26,238 bases of DNA from JAXGMQ01 sp964613055 (GCA_964613055.1 CAZTGD010000028.1:1-26238); one strand, 5' to 3'; shown: positions 16,392-25,491, counted from the stretch's first letter. Translations and numbers: made by a program. Notes: generated by a model from the sequence alone, not told the origin.

Positions 16392-19300
16392 TGAACCAAC
16401 TACTCATTAAACTCCTAAACATCAATCCTAAAGACTCGTTGAATAATTATCTGCATAATCAAGTGAAAATCCTTTTGGATGAGTTGGATTTCTCATCAGG
16501 TTTGGCTGTGCTTACAGGCGGTAAAGACTCGATTATAACTTCACTCAATATGACAGATACTCAGGCAGAAGGTATATGCGATCTGATTAGAAGATCCGGT
16601 TTAGCAAAAACGGTAACATACATAAATGAAACCCTCCCGCCACCGTGGAGTGAGATATCAAGATACCACTTCCGCTCATCCATAACCTTCCCCCTGATTG
16701 TAGATGATGAAAAAGAGGGGTATATAATACTGCTTTCTCCAAAGAAGTATTCGATTCCTGACAATGAGGAAGGCCATCTCAATGCAGTCTCTAAGGTCAT
16801 ATCCATCGGGTACATGTGCAATAAACTTCAGATGTCAGAGAACCAATCATCTCTGCTGGAATCAATCGATCAGTCCTTCATCAGAGAGTTTAGAATTGGA
16901 TTTGTTTCCTTCGATGAAGAGGGTGGGATCATACAAACCAACCCGGCACTGTTGAACATCTTAGGGCCATTATCTGTTGACAATCCCGCAGAGATGAACG
17001 TATTTACTTACTCACCATTGGTAGAATCTGGAGTATCTGATCTATTAAAAAAAACGATACTGATAAACAAATCAGTGTCAGGAACGTATAGCTACGAAAC
17101 CAAGCAAGGAAAAAAACGGTACTTTCATCTCAATGCAACTCCGGTAAAGGATGCTAACGGCAACATCACTGGTGGAATGGCATGGTTTCATGATATAACC
17201 GAACAAGTGCAGAATTCAGCAATTCTAAACGCTATCAACAGGTCAAACGACATCCTGCAGAATTCAAAGCATATCAGAGAGTCGATTGATGATGTTTGTA
17301 AGACCATGCTTACAAGCCTGGATGTAGACTGTATCCTAACACTCGAATGCAAATCCCCTCGCAGTTTTCAATTATTCAATATCACAGGAAGCGCTTTCCC
17401 TGATGAAATTGATATTTCTTCATCCGAAGAATACTACACTGCATCTGATCTGGGTCTTGACTCTACCGATGTAAAGCATCTGCTTGAGGGTAAAAACCTT
17501 AAGCGAAAAGGCAGTATCGGAGAGAAGTCATTAACAGACTGGATATCAAATGCCAGGGCTTATATCACACCGATCTTCTGTAATAGAAAACCACTCGGTT
17601 TGATAATGCTGTTTGATTTCAAGGGAATCAAACTATGGCCAAGCATACTATCGGAACAAATGAAGGTTTTGTCAGACTACATTGGTTACTCATTCGGGCT
17701 GAGAGAGAGGGATAAGAAAAAAACAAAATCCCTAGCACAAGCAAAAGAACCCTTCGTCATTGATCACACCGAAATAATGGATCTGGCGCCATTTGCTCTG
17801 ATCGTCTGTGAAAGGGATGGCAAGATCTGTGAGATGAATGAAACCGCGTTAGAGTTACTCGTTGACTTCAGTGATATCAACGAAAGTCAAATCTCCCATC
17901 TTCCTTCTGGAATACAGGATGTTCTCTCAGAAACTCTTGACATTGTATCTGAGAAAATAACACGTTCGCATACACTGATAACACCTGATGGTGATCGAAA
18001 GCATCTCCGCATTCAAATCAAACCGATAGAAGAAGATAGGATACTGGTTGTGATTGAAGACTCTACAGAATCACAGGAAACATCACGTATGCTCTCCGAA
18101 GAAATAAGGAGAACGGAGACATCAAACCAAGCTAAAAGTGAATTCCTCGCCAACATGTCTCACGAAATACGCACTCCTTTGAATGCCCTGCTGGGTTTCT
18201 CTCAACTCATGTCTGCAGAGAGATTGCCTCCGAAGGCACGCGACTATCTCCTGTCAATCCAATCTGCATGCGAATCATTGGAATACCTTACCTCTGATCT
18301 GCTTGATGTTACCAGGATCGAAGCCGGTCAGTTGACTACTTACCCAGCTCCAAATAGTCTCAATCAAACGATCGACGAATCAGTGATGATGATGAAAAAT
18401 CGACTGAAGGGCAAGGATGCTGAATTGCTGGTTGATTTCACCAACAACAGCAATCTGTTGCTTCACATCTTTGACAAAGCCCGTCTAAAGCAGATACTAA
18501 TCAATCTGATAAGCAATGCCATCAAGTTTACCGAGAAGGGTAGAATAATCATATCTTGTGGAATCACTCATCTTGATGAAGCGGCAGATGAGGTGGTAAT
18601 TACCATAGATGATTCAGGTATTGGAATCCCGAAATCAATGCGAGAATCAATCTTCAGCGTTTTTACACAGATTAACAGCTCTGTGTCCAAGAAACACAGC
18701 GGAACGGGTCTCGGTCTGTCTATCGTTAAAGGCATTGTGCAGTCTATGGATGGGCAGATCAACGTAATCGACAAGGAGGAGCCAGGCGCAAGATTTGAGA
18801 TTCGACTCACACTCGAAAGGGCGAGGAAAGCAAAGATTAGAGGGACGATTTCCGTTGATGAGATTCTCTATACCAAACTCGCTGGACCACTAATAAACAT
18901 TGGTTTCGATGTTAGGACGGGTGATTTGGGGACCGTAGACATAGCAGTGGTCGAATCGAGTCTCTCCGAAATCGATCGAATGTGTACAATCAATCCCAAG
19001 CTGAGTGTGTTATGTATAGGTAGAGAAGGTAGCGGTGACCGATGGGTTGGCATACCCAAGGATTTCAGCATCAGCGAGTTAAAAAAAGCCGTTGAATCGC
19101 TGTTGGCATCATCACCAAACGAAGAAGATAGTAATCAAGAATTAGACGGTCTTTCTGTGTTGGTTGTCGAGGACAACGCCCTGAATATCAAACTGGTTGA
19201 GGAGATACTTCGAGGTTTTGGATGCAGGATAACCGTTGAGGATACGGGAGAAGGTGGTGTTAAAAGGGCGACAGAGGAGACATTTGACATATGCCTTATG

Positions 19301-19879
19301 GACGTTCAGATGCCCGATGTGTCAGGTTTGGATGCCACTATGCAGATAAGATATTTTGAGGAGAAAAACCAAACACAACGACTTCCCATTATAGCATTGA
19401 CAGCATATGCATCGGTGTCAGACAGGGAACGTTGTCTGACTGCGGGGATGGACGGATATGTTGCCAAACCGATAAAAATAAGTGAACTGATTTCAACGAT
19501 GAAAACCAGTATCAAGAAAACCGATAGGTCTATTCTTGAACGCCTGTCCGAACAACTGCTCATTGCGCCTTCAAAACTACGAGTAATACTGAGAGATTAT
19601 GTGTCAGGCAGTCTCAATGGTATTGAAGACATTAAGAGATTTATTTCATCAAAGGACTACAGGTCAGCCAGTGAAGTGTGCCACAAACTGAAGGGGATGG
19701 CATACTTCGAGCCTCTTCTTTCCAAGGTTATCAAGCTGGGTAAAAAGATAAAGGAGAAAAACAGAAGTAGTATCATGGAGACCGTCTCCGATTTGGAGTG
19801 CGAATTTAACCGCCTTGGCGAGGAATTGGGTAAAGAACAAGACTCAACCCAAGAAGATCAACTACACAAAAAAATATAA
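16388..19879 (+). CDS. Cytoplasmic hybrid histidine kinase with pseudo-receiver, receiver and Hpt domains
   Basis: 1163 aa with no membrane helix. In order: a GAF-like sensor (about 25-150), PAS (155-285), a second GAF-like domain (290-440), PAS (460-575), HisKA with phospho-acceptor His 592 in FLANMSHEIRTPLNALL, and HATPase (N box LINLISNAIKFTEKG, G boxes DDSGIGIP and SGTGLGLSIVKG). Residues about 812-914 look like a degenerate receiver without the acidic pocket. A true receiver follows, with VVEDNALN and phospho-acceptor Asp 972 in CLMDVQMPD and Lys in VAKPI. Last is an Hpt domain with His 1099 in CHKLKGMA. This gives a complete His-Asp-His phosphorelay in one chain; the final response regulator is not nearby. 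Translation is coupled to the DUF4091 gene by ATGA. Confidence 0.92.
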   Translation: MMNQLLIKLLNINPKDSLNNYLHNQVKILLDELDFSSGLAVLTGGKDSIITSLNMTDTQAEGICDLIRRSGLAKTVTYINETLPPPWSEISRYHFRSSITFPLIVDDEKEGYIILLSPKKYSIPDNEEGHLNAVSKVISIGYMCNKLQMSENQSSLLESIDQSFIREFRIGFVSFDEEGGIIQTNPALLNILGPLSVDNPAEMNVFTYSPLVESGVSDLLKKTILINKSVSGTYSYETKQGKKRYFHLNATPVKDANGNITGGMAWFHDITEQVQNSAILNAINRSNDILQNSKHIRESIDDVCKTMLTSLDVDCILTLECKSPRSFQLFNITGSAFPDEIDISSSEEYYTASDLGLDSTDVKHLLEGKNLKRKGSIGEKSLTDWISNARAYITPIFCNRKPLGLIMLFDFKGIKLWPSILSEQMKVLSDYIGYSFGLRERDKKKTKSLAQAKEPFVIDHTEIMDLAPFALIVCERDGKICEMNETALELLVDFSDINESQISHLPSGIQDVLSETLDIVSEKITRSHTLITPDGDRKHLRIQIKPIEEDRILVVIEDSTESQETSRMLSEEIRRTETSNQAKSEFLANMSHEIRTPLNALLGFSQLMSAERLPPKARDYLLSIQSACESLEYLTSDLLDVTRIEAGQLTTYPAPNSLNQTIDESVMMMKNRLKGKDAELLVDFTNNSNLLLHIFDKARLKQILINLISNAIKFTEKGRIIISCGITHLDEAADEVVITIDDSGIGIPKSMRESIFSVFTQINSSVSKKHSGTGLGLSIVKGIVQSMDGQINVIDKEEPGARFEIRLTLERARKAKIRGTISVDEILYTKLAGPLINIGFDVRTGDLGTVDIAVVESSLSEIDRMCTINPKLSVLCIGREGSGDRWVGIPKDFSISELKKAVESLLASSPNEEDSNQELDGLSVLVVEDNALNIKLVEEILRGFGCRITVEDTGEGGVKRATEETFDICLMDVQMPDVSGLDATMQIRYFEEKNQTQRLPIIALTAYASVSDRERCLTAGMDGYVAKPIKISELISTMKTSIKKTDRSILERLSEQLLIAPSKLRVILRDYVSGSLNGIEDIKRFISSKDYRSASEVCHKLKGMAYFEPLLSKVIKLGKKIKEKNRSSIMETVSDLECEFNRLGEELGKEQDSTQEDQLHKKI

Positions 19880-20044
19880 TCAGCAACCCAATCAAAATAT
19901 CCCTTTAACAATCAAGATTACTGTAAGCACATTTTGAATGGGCATTATGCACCTGACACACACAATAAGTTCTCCATCCTTGACCACTCCTCTCTTCCCT
20001 TAAAAAGGGGTATCACACCCTCCCGATCATCACTGTTTCCTCTA

Positions 20045-20169
20045 CGTCATTCCCGCGAAAGCGGGAATCCAGTGGAATTCTCGGACACCTCTGTTCATAA
20101 ACAAAATGTGTCATATATCCCAAACGCTACCAGTTTTTACTCTGGATTCCTGGTCAAGCTTGAATGACG
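20045..20169. repeat. MITE-like inverted repeat element of 125 bp
   Basis: The left end CGTCATTCCCGCGAAAGCGGGAATCCAG-type sequence (20045-20072) is itself a hairpin. The right end (20142-20169) is its inverted, internally diverged copy: CTGGATTC, 12 bases, then GAATGACG. Flanking C-rich/G-rich stretches (TATCAC and CCCTCC on the left, their rough complements on the right) extend the symmetry to about 20010-20205. GTCATTCCCGCG..GCGGGAATCCAG is a widely distributed short palindromic repeat in bacteria. No ORF is inside. The rest of the 19880-20353 gap holds no gene that I can see, only the promoter of the next gene. Confidence 0.65.
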
Positions 20170-20318
20170 GGGAGGATCGCCCTCAGGGGGGGGTGATAGG
20201 GGGAGCTTGCAGTTTTTATGAAACCTGTGTGTATGTGTTAAGAGCATGAGTGCACTATTGAAAAAACAGTAGACCGATTATCAGGTCATTCTCAACCTAC
20301 TCTCTGAGTATTCATGAG

Positions 20319-20347
20319 TTGATTTTTGAGGGTGTTTCTGATAAAAA
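20319..20347 (+). promoter_or_regulatory. Promoter of the lipoprotein pair
   Basis: TTGATT (20319-20324) and TAAAAA (20342-20347) are 17 bases apart. The -10 ends six bases before the ATG at 20354, and no good ribosome site precedes it, again giving leaderless geometry. Confidence 0.4.
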
Positions 20348-20353
20348 TGAGCT

Positions 20354-21433
20354 ATGAAAAAAGTGTATATAATGCTAGTGTTTATGATGGTTGTCGTTCT
20401 TCTTGTTTCCTGTGGTACACCAAGCAATGTCAATCAAAGACATATAGACTCACTTTCGAATCTGCCAAGATTTCTCATCGATAAATCAAATGAGACAAGG
20501 AACAATGCAACTCTATTCTCGTTTGACATGAATGCGATCAGAGGCAGTATACCATATGACGAAAGTCAACCCCACTCTGCGATAATAAACACATTCGGTG
20601 TTGTGCCTTCCAGGTATTACGGCAATAATGAGGAACATGGGATACTGAACCCAAACAAAGTGGAGCTTTTAGCTTCTTGCCCATACTGGGATGTACAGGC
20701 GTTTTACCCAGCAGGGAATGCCAGACAGAATCTCTCTGATGCTGGTTACATCGAAGAAATCATCGGGAATGGCTATCTTTTGACAAAAAAATATGATAAC
20801 AACATCGAGGCTGAACTCGCACCTTTGAACTGCTTCATCGAAGACTCGATAATCCAGGTGACCACAACAGCCAATTATCAGGGAGAAAAAATCCAGTCAA
20901 TGCTGATGGGTAACGATGAGCGAGTCTCTGATTACTCGGTTATTAGTGAGGTGCTTAATTATCTGCCTGCAGTACAGGCTGTGGCGGTTGTTTTCAGCCA
21001 TGAAAGCTATGAGGAGAAAGGTGCCAGTGGAGCCATAAACACTGAGTTATTCGACAGATACCAGCAGGCTGACATGATCCCCCAATTCGGTCTCTGGGGA
21101 AGACCGAAGGAATACATAGTTGGCGCAGTTGGTTCCAATGTCATCGATGGGGTAGAACACACAACTATAGCGTTACTTTATGGAGATGAGAACACTGCAA
21201 GAGAAGACCTTGTTTCATTAAAATCAGCGGTATCATCACTTCCCTCCATGGTAACAGGCAGGTCTTGGATGGAGTATATGAAGTTTGGAAAGCCAATAAT
21301 CAAACAGAATGGAAGAGCTGTCATAATCGATTTTGATATTGAAGGAAGAAACGATGATGATGGTCTTCTGTCCATGCAGATGTTGAAGTTGATGGATCAG
21401 AGCGGCGATTGGGGGTTGTTTTGGCGAAAGTAA
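20354..21433 (+). CDS. Lipoprotein of unknown function, copy 1
   Basis: 359 aa. The N-terminus MKKVYIMLVFMMVVVLLVSC is a lipoprotein signal with the lipidated Cys at residue 20. The mature part begins with a helical segment (RHIDSLSNLPRFLIDKSNET) and then mixed alpha/beta. I do not recognise the family. The C-terminal third matches the next protein: FGLWGRPKEYI versus YGRPEELSW, a following segment on single-event counts (DENTAREDLVSLKSAVSSL versus SEQSAIDDVNLLIKAIETA), GRSWM versus GDSWW, and an aromatic end (DWGLFWRK versus DYGPLWQRF). The two are therefore tandem paralogues. Probably anchored at the outer face of the cytoplasmic membrane or in the outer membrane. Translation of the second gene starts inside this one. 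Confidence 0.8.
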   Translation: MKKVYIMLVFMMVVVLLVSCGTPSNVNQRHIDSLSNLPRFLIDKSNETRNNATLFSFDMNAIRGSIPYDESQPHSAIINTFGVVPSRYYGNNEEHGILNPNKVELLASCPYWDVQAFYPAGNARQNLSDAGYIEEIIGNGYLLTKKYDNNIEAELAPLNCFIEDSIIQVTTTANYQGEKIQSMLMGNDERVSDYSVISEVLNYLPAVQAVAVVFSHESYEEKGASGAINTELFDRYQQADMIPQFGLWGRPKEYIVGAVGSNVIDGVEHTTIALLYGDENTAREDLVSLKSAVSSLPSMVTGRSWMEYMKFGKPIIKQNGRAVIIDFDIEGRNDDDGLLSMQMLKLMDQSGDWGLFWRK

Positions 21434-22641
21434 CAAACACAATTATTTTCATGATTTTAGCCATGTGTCTTATCTTCGCTGGTTGTGGAGGACAACCTAG
21501 AGTTGAAGAACCAGAGCCTGTTAATCCACTGCAGGAAGCGCTTTCAAGGATGCCAATGGCTGTTATGAAGTTGGAAGAAGAGCCCTTAAAAATGAAAGCC
21601 TTCCTCTTTAACAATATCGATCACACAGCCAAGAGCCGAGGTTTGACGACTCAACACATCGAATCTGAAGCAGAGCAGATAAAATGGATGTTTTCAATGG
21701 GGCACAACATAACCTCGTCCATGAGTTCAGTAATCGATTTTGGGAAGTGGCACCACACTGAGTTTATGAATCAAACGACATGGTCAATGAATCTGTTTGA
21801 TTACACAAGGGATCATGAGGTTGTGTTCTCGAATGCTAATCAGGATGATTTCCTCAAATGGATGCTTCGGCACAACTTTGAGGTCTTTGTTGATGAACCC
21901 GTATTGACTCTAAAACCAAACAGGGTTCATCACAGAGACGCCTATGTGTTTGGGTCTGGTGTTGTTCAGGATGACAGCGGAGCAACCTTTATATGCAGGG
22001 AGGTACCAACGGATGGCACTGTCGACTCTGCGTTGGGTATATACAAAGGAACTGAACACTCTCTGCTAGGTGATGAGGATATATTCAAGATAAGTGCAGT
22101 TGTACCAGATGACTGCTTCTCTGCGATGATATGCAAACTCGATACGTCAATATCCAACCACAACCAGGTAACAACCAAGGACACGACTGGTTTCTCAGGC
22201 GTCCCAATGACAGAAGAGCAGACCATATGGATAACAGAATACGGCAGACCAGAGGAACTGTCATGGTTTTCCGTGTCTCACGTGATTCAAGACGGTCACA
22301 ACGGTCTGTTGTGGAAGTTTCACTACAACAGCGAACAGTCAGCCATAGACGATGTTAATCTCTTGATTAAAGCAATAGAAACTGCAAAAGGTAGGTTTTC
22401 TGGAGACAGCTGGTGGACCAGCGACATACACCTGCAACCACCTGAGATAAGCAGAAACGAGAATGTCATCAATGTATGGTCAGAGTGGATAATCCCTGAA
22501 GAAATTAAATATAAACTCGAATCAGGGGAGATGACTGATGAGGAGCAGGAAACACTATGGTTTGAGTATGTAAAAGCTCTGTTTGATATCTTTGATCGTT
22601 TCGAACGGCAGGACTACGGACCTTTGTGGCAGAGGTTCTGA
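21421..22641 (+). CDS. Lipoprotein of unknown function, copy 2
   Basis: 406 aa from a TTG at 21421 that has a GGGGG ribosome site five bases upstream. It overlaps the end of copy 1 by 13 bases. A TTG four codons earlier is possible but has no ribosome site. The signal peptide AKVTNTIIFMILAMCLIFAG ends in a lipobox with Cys 22. The mature protein starts with a Pro/Glu linker (QPRVEEPEPVNP), then a helical region (LQEALSRMPMAVMKLEEEPL) comparable with the same place in copy 1, then a larger mixed domain. The GRPEELSWFSV region and everything after aligns with copy 1. A C-terminal acidic helix (EMTDEEQETLWFEYVKALFD) is extra. The role is unknown; co-translation suggests the two products act together. 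Confidence 0.8.
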   Translation: MAKVTNTIIFMILAMCLIFAGCGGQPRVEEPEPVNPLQEALSRMPMAVMKLEEEPLKMKAFLFNNIDHTAKSRGLTTQHIESEAEQIKWMFSMGHNITSSMSSVIDFGKWHHTEFMNQTTWSMNLFDYTRDHEVVFSNANQDDFLKWMLRHNFEVFVDEPVLTLKPNRVHHRDAYVFGSGVVQDDSGATFICREVPTDGTVDSALGIYKGTEHSLLGDEDIFKISAVVPDDCFSAMICKLDTSISNHNQVTTKDTTGFSGVPMTEEQTIWITEYGRPEELSWFSVSHVIQDGHNGLLWKFHYNSEQSAIDDVNLLIKAIETAKGRFSGDSWWTSDIHLQPPEISRNENVINVWSEWIIPEEIKYKLESGEMTDEEQETLWFEYVKALFDIFDRFERQDYGPLWQRF

Positions 22642-22658
22642 TTAAAGCTACAAAGATC

Positions 22659-22687
22659 AGCAATGGTGTTCATTGCTTTGGTGTTTA
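22659..22687 (+). terminator. Probable terminator of the lipoprotein pair
   Basis: AGCAATG (22659-22665) pairs perfectly with CATTGCT (22671-22677) around a five-base loop, followed by a T-rich tail. It begins 17 bases after the stop of the second lipoprotein. Confidence 0.45.
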
Positions 22688-22742
22688 TTGAAATGTAAAC
22701 GTTGTTGAAATGCAATCTTAGGGTATTACAATAGCGAATAAG

Positions 22743-22772
22743 TTGCGATACAACAATGGTTCTTTGTATAAA
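22743..22772 (+). promoter_or_regulatory. pdxS operon promoter
   Basis: TTGCGA (22743-22748) and TATAAA (22767-22772) are separated by 18 bases and lie 19 bases upstream of pdxS, which has an AAGGAGG ribosome site. Confidence 0.5.
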
Positions 22773-22791
22773 ACACCACAAGGAGGTGGTT

Positions 22792-23670
22792 ATGGATAAA
22801 CAATATCTCGTTAAGAAGGGATTGGCTGATATGCTTAAGGGTGGCGTGATCATGGACGTGGTCAACGCCGACCATGCAAAGATTGCTGAAGATGCGGGTG
22901 CTGTTGCTGTTATGGCTTTGGAAAGGGTGCCTGCCGACATACGCGCTGAGGGTGGAGTAGCCAGGATGTCTGACCCAGAAATGATCGAAAAGATCATGAA
23001 AGCGGTCAGTATCCCAGTTATGGCAAAATGCCGAATAGGTCACACCATGGAGGCTCGAATCATAGAATCGATTGGCGTTGACTACATCGACGAGTCAGAG
23101 GTTCTCACTCCAGCAGACGAGGAGTTCCATGTTGACAAATGGGCATTCAAGGTACCATTTGTTTGTGGGTGCAGAAACCTTGGAGAAGCACTCAGGCGGA
23201 TATCTGAGGGAGCGGCGATGATTCGAACAAAGGGAGAGGCCGGCACCGGGAACGTTGTTGAGGCTGTTCGCCATCAGAGACGTGTGATGCGAGAAATTCG
23301 AAGGTTGGTGTCTGCAGATGATGATGAGTTGGTTTCAATCACCAAGGAGTGGGGGGCACCTGCTGAGATCGCCCGTATGGTAAAAAAAGAGGGTAGGTTG
23401 CCTGTTGTCAACTTCGCCGCAGGTGGTGTGGCAACTCCAGCAGATGCCGCGCTCATGATGCACCTCGGTTCAGATGGAGTTTTCGTTGGCTCAGGTATCT
23501 TCAAATCAGGCAACCCCGAAAAGAGAGCTAAAGCAATTGTAACCGCGGTTGCTCATTGGCAGGAACCAGAGGTGTTGGCTGAGGTTTCCAAAAACCTCGG
23601 TGAGGCTATGGTCGGTATAAATATCGATACACTCGGCGATGATGAGAAGATGGCGGGTAGGGGTTGGTAA
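22792..23670 (+). CDS. pdxS: Pyridoxal 5'-phosphate synthase, PdxS subunit
   Basis: Builds pyridoxal 5'-phosphate from ribose 5-phosphate, glyceraldehyde 3-phosphate and ammonia delivered by PdxT (DXP-independent pathway). 292 aa from the ATG at 22792 with AAGGAGG upstream; a frame starting 12 codons earlier lacks a ribosome site. The sequence follows the family closely: VIMDVVNADHAKIAEDAGA with Asp 22, MALERVPADIRAEGGVARM, MAKCRIGH with the Schiff-base Lys 79, and RTKGEAGTGN with the second Lys 147, then NFAAGGVATPADAALMM. It is the first gene of a pdxS-pdxT-yebC-ruvC operon and overlaps pdxT by seven bases. Confidence 0.97.
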   Translation: MDKQYLVKKGLADMLKGGVIMDVVNADHAKIAEDAGAVAVMALERVPADIRAEGGVARMSDPEMIEKIMKAVSIPVMAKCRIGHTMEARIIESIGVDYIDESEVLTPADEEFHVDKWAFKVPFVCGCRNLGEALRRISEGAAMIRTKGEAGTGNVVEAVRHQRRVMREIRRLVSADDDELVSITKEWGAPAEIARMVKKEGRLPVVNFAAGGVATPADAALMMHLGSDGVFVGSGIFKSGNPEKRAKAIVTAVAHWQEPEVLAEVSKNLGEAMVGINIDTLGDDEKMAGRGW

Positions 23671-24227
23671 CAGCTGGTATATTCGCTCTTCAGGGTGATG
23701 TCTCAGAGCATGTAAAGATTGTTGAAAGTCTTGGATATCCAGTAAGGTTGATCAGGAATCCTGAAGACCTTGAACAAGTCACTCATGCGATTGTACCGGG
23801 TGGTGAATCCACCACTTTTGGCAAGCTAGCGCACCTCAACGGTCTTGATGCTATGCTTATCTCCAAAGCAAAAGAAGGTATGCGGATCTTTGGGACATGC
23901 GCTGGCATGATAATGCTCTCAAAGGGAATTGTTAGATATGAAAACCAACCCACGTGGAGGTTGATGGATATCACTGTAAAGCGGAACGCCTATGGGAGAC
24001 AGCTTCAATCAACCATAACCGATATCGAGGTGAAGGGTATCGGAACGATGAATGTGGCGTTCATAAGAGCTCCTATCATAGCAACAGCAGGCAAGGACGT
24101 TGATATACTTGCTTATGACTGGAATTCAAATATTATACTCGCAAGACAAGGTAACATACTCGCCGGAGCCTTCCATCCCGAAATAACCGGAGATCCAAGG
24201 CTCCACGAGATGTTCATGAATATGTGA
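23664..24227 (+). CDS. pdxT: Pyridoxal 5'-phosphate synthase, glutaminase subunit PdxT
   Basis: Releases ammonia from glutamine and channels it to PdxS in the 12+12 complex. 187 aa. The class I amidotransferase features are all there: GIFALQGDVSEH at the N-terminus, VPGGESTT (oxyanion region), FGTCAGMIML with nucleophile Cys 79, RNAYGRQ, and AFHPEITGD with the catalytic His and Glu near the end. The start is a TTG overlapping the pdxS stop by seven bases. No ATG or GTG is available near the conserved N-terminus, and GGGTAGGGG directly upstream can serve as ribosome site, although it is close. Translation is probably coupled to pdxS. Confidence 0.96.
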   Translation: MVTAGIFALQGDVSEHVKIVESLGYPVRLIRNPEDLEQVTHAIVPGGESTTFGKLAHLNGLDAMLISKAKEGMRIFGTCAGMIMLSKGIVRYENQPTWRLMDITVKRNAYGRQLQSTITDIEVKGIGTMNVAFIRAPIIATAGKDVDILAYDWNSNIILARQGNILAGAFHPEITGDPRLHEMFMNM

Positions 24228-24246
24228 TCGGGAAGGAAAGATATAT

Positions 24247-25002
24247 ATGTCAGGACACAGTAAGTGGCACAACATTCAGGCAAAGAAGTCGGTAACAGAT
24301 GCTAAGAGGGGCAAGATCTTTACCAAGATCGCCCGAGAGATAATTGTCTCTGCCAAGGAAGGTGGCGGTGATCCTGACTCCAACTTCAGGCTTCGCGCCG
24401 CTCTCGACAAGGCGTCAGCCGCCTCGATGCCAAAGGTAAACATCGAGAAAGCCATCAAGCGTGGAACGGGCGAGATTGAAGGTGCATCCTATGACGATGT
24501 ACTCTATGAAGGTTACGGTCCAGCTGGAATCGCAGTCATAGTAGAGGGTTCAACCGACAACCGCAACCGAACCGTTGCTGAATTGAAGAAGATCTTCTCC
24601 AAGCATGGAGGTTCCATGGGTGAGCAGGGTTGTGTTTCCTGGAACTTCTCAAAAAGAGGAGAGATACAGGTTGAATCAAAAGGCAAAGACCTTGACGAGT
24701 TGTTCATGGTCTCCGCTGATGCTGGCGCAGAGGACATCATTGAAGAGGATGATCATTTTCTCGTCATAACACCTCCCGACAAACTCCACGCTGTGGCGAA
24801 CGTTGTCAAAGATGACGGCTACAAGATAATCGGTTCGACCCTTGCATTCGCTCCAAAAAACACGGTTTCAGTCAAAGGCAGGGATGCAGAGAAGATGCTC
24901 AAACTTCAGGACGCTCTCGACGACCAGGACGATGTGCAGAATGTGTATTCCAACTACGAGATAAGCGAGGAGGAGATGGAGCGCATAGCCAGCTCCATGT
25001 AA
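24247..25002 (+). CDS. yebC: YebC/PmpR family protein
   Basis: 251 aa, complete. The family signature opens the protein (MSGHSKWHNIQAKKSVTDAK) and continues with RGKIFTKIAREI, NFRLRAALDKASAASMPKVN, then YEGYGPAGIAVIVEGSTDNRNRT and a three-domain layout with an acidic C-terminus. Family members have been described both as DNA-binding regulators and, more recently, as ribosome-associated factors that relieve stalling; the sequence does not decide between these. The start has a GGAAGGAAAG ribosome site. It lies between pdxT and ruvC, and a yebC-ruvC pairing is common in bacteria. Confidence 0.96.
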   Translation: MSGHSKWHNIQAKKSVTDAKRGKIFTKIAREIIVSAKEGGGDPDSNFRLRAALDKASAASMPKVNIEKAIKRGTGEIEGASYDDVLYEGYGPAGIAVIVEGSTDNRNRTVAELKKIFSKHGGSMGEQGCVSWNFSKRGEIQVESKGKDLDELFMVSADAGAEDIIEEDDHFLVITPPDKLHAVANVVKDDGYKIIGSTLAFAPKNTVSVKGRDAEKMLKLQDALDDQDDVQNVYSNYEISEEEMERIASSM

Positions 25003-25014
25003 CCCTCTTCTGCA

Positions 25015-25491
25015 ATGAGAGTACTCGCCTTCGATCCAGGTCTTGCCAGGGTTGGCTATGCCGTGGTCGAAGGTGATGTCAACTCACAGTCGCTGGTTGA
25101 GTGCGGTCTTATTGAGACACAGCCAGAGATCTCTTTTCCAGAGCGACTGTCATCAATTCACAGTGATGCCCTGGATGTGGCGATGGACCACAACCCCGAC
25201 TGTATCGCTATAGAGAAGCTGTTCTTTGCAAAAAATACGAAGACAGCCATGGATGTGGCGCAGGCGAGGGGTGTTCTGGTCATGCTGTCATTCCACATCA
25301 GAGTTCCCATCTTTGAATACTCACCCGCAGAGGTGAAGGTATCAGTCACCAGCTATGGCTCAGCCGACAAGTATCAGGTGGGTGAGATGGTCAGGACCAT
25401 TCTTGGTCTGGTGGACAGACCCAGACCGGATGATGTGGCTGATGCGTGTGCTATAGGGCTGTGTCATTTGTTTAGTGTTGGGTGTAAATAA
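25015..25491 (+). CDS. ruvC: Holliday junction endonuclease RuvC
   Basis: Dimeric resolvase that cuts four-way junctions symmetrically during recombinational repair. 158 aa, complete. RNase H fold acidic residues are present: Asp 7 in FDPGLARVGYAV, Glu 67 in IAIEKLFF, and Asp 140 and Asp 143 in DDVADACAIGL. The NTKTAMDVAQARG segment is typical of junction contacts. It starts 12 bases after yebC without a clear ribosome site, so it is likely translated by coupling or reinitiation. ruvA and ruvB, which often follow, are absent. After the stop the base composition changes abruptly. Confidence 0.95.
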   Translation: MRVLAFDPGLARVGYAVVEGDVNSQSLVECGLIETQPEISFPERLSSIHSDALDVAMDHNPDCIAIEKLFFAKNTKTAMDVAQARGVLVMLSFHIRVPIFEYSPAEVKVSVTSYGSADKYQVGEMVRTILGLVDRPRPDDVADACAIGLCHLFSVGCK

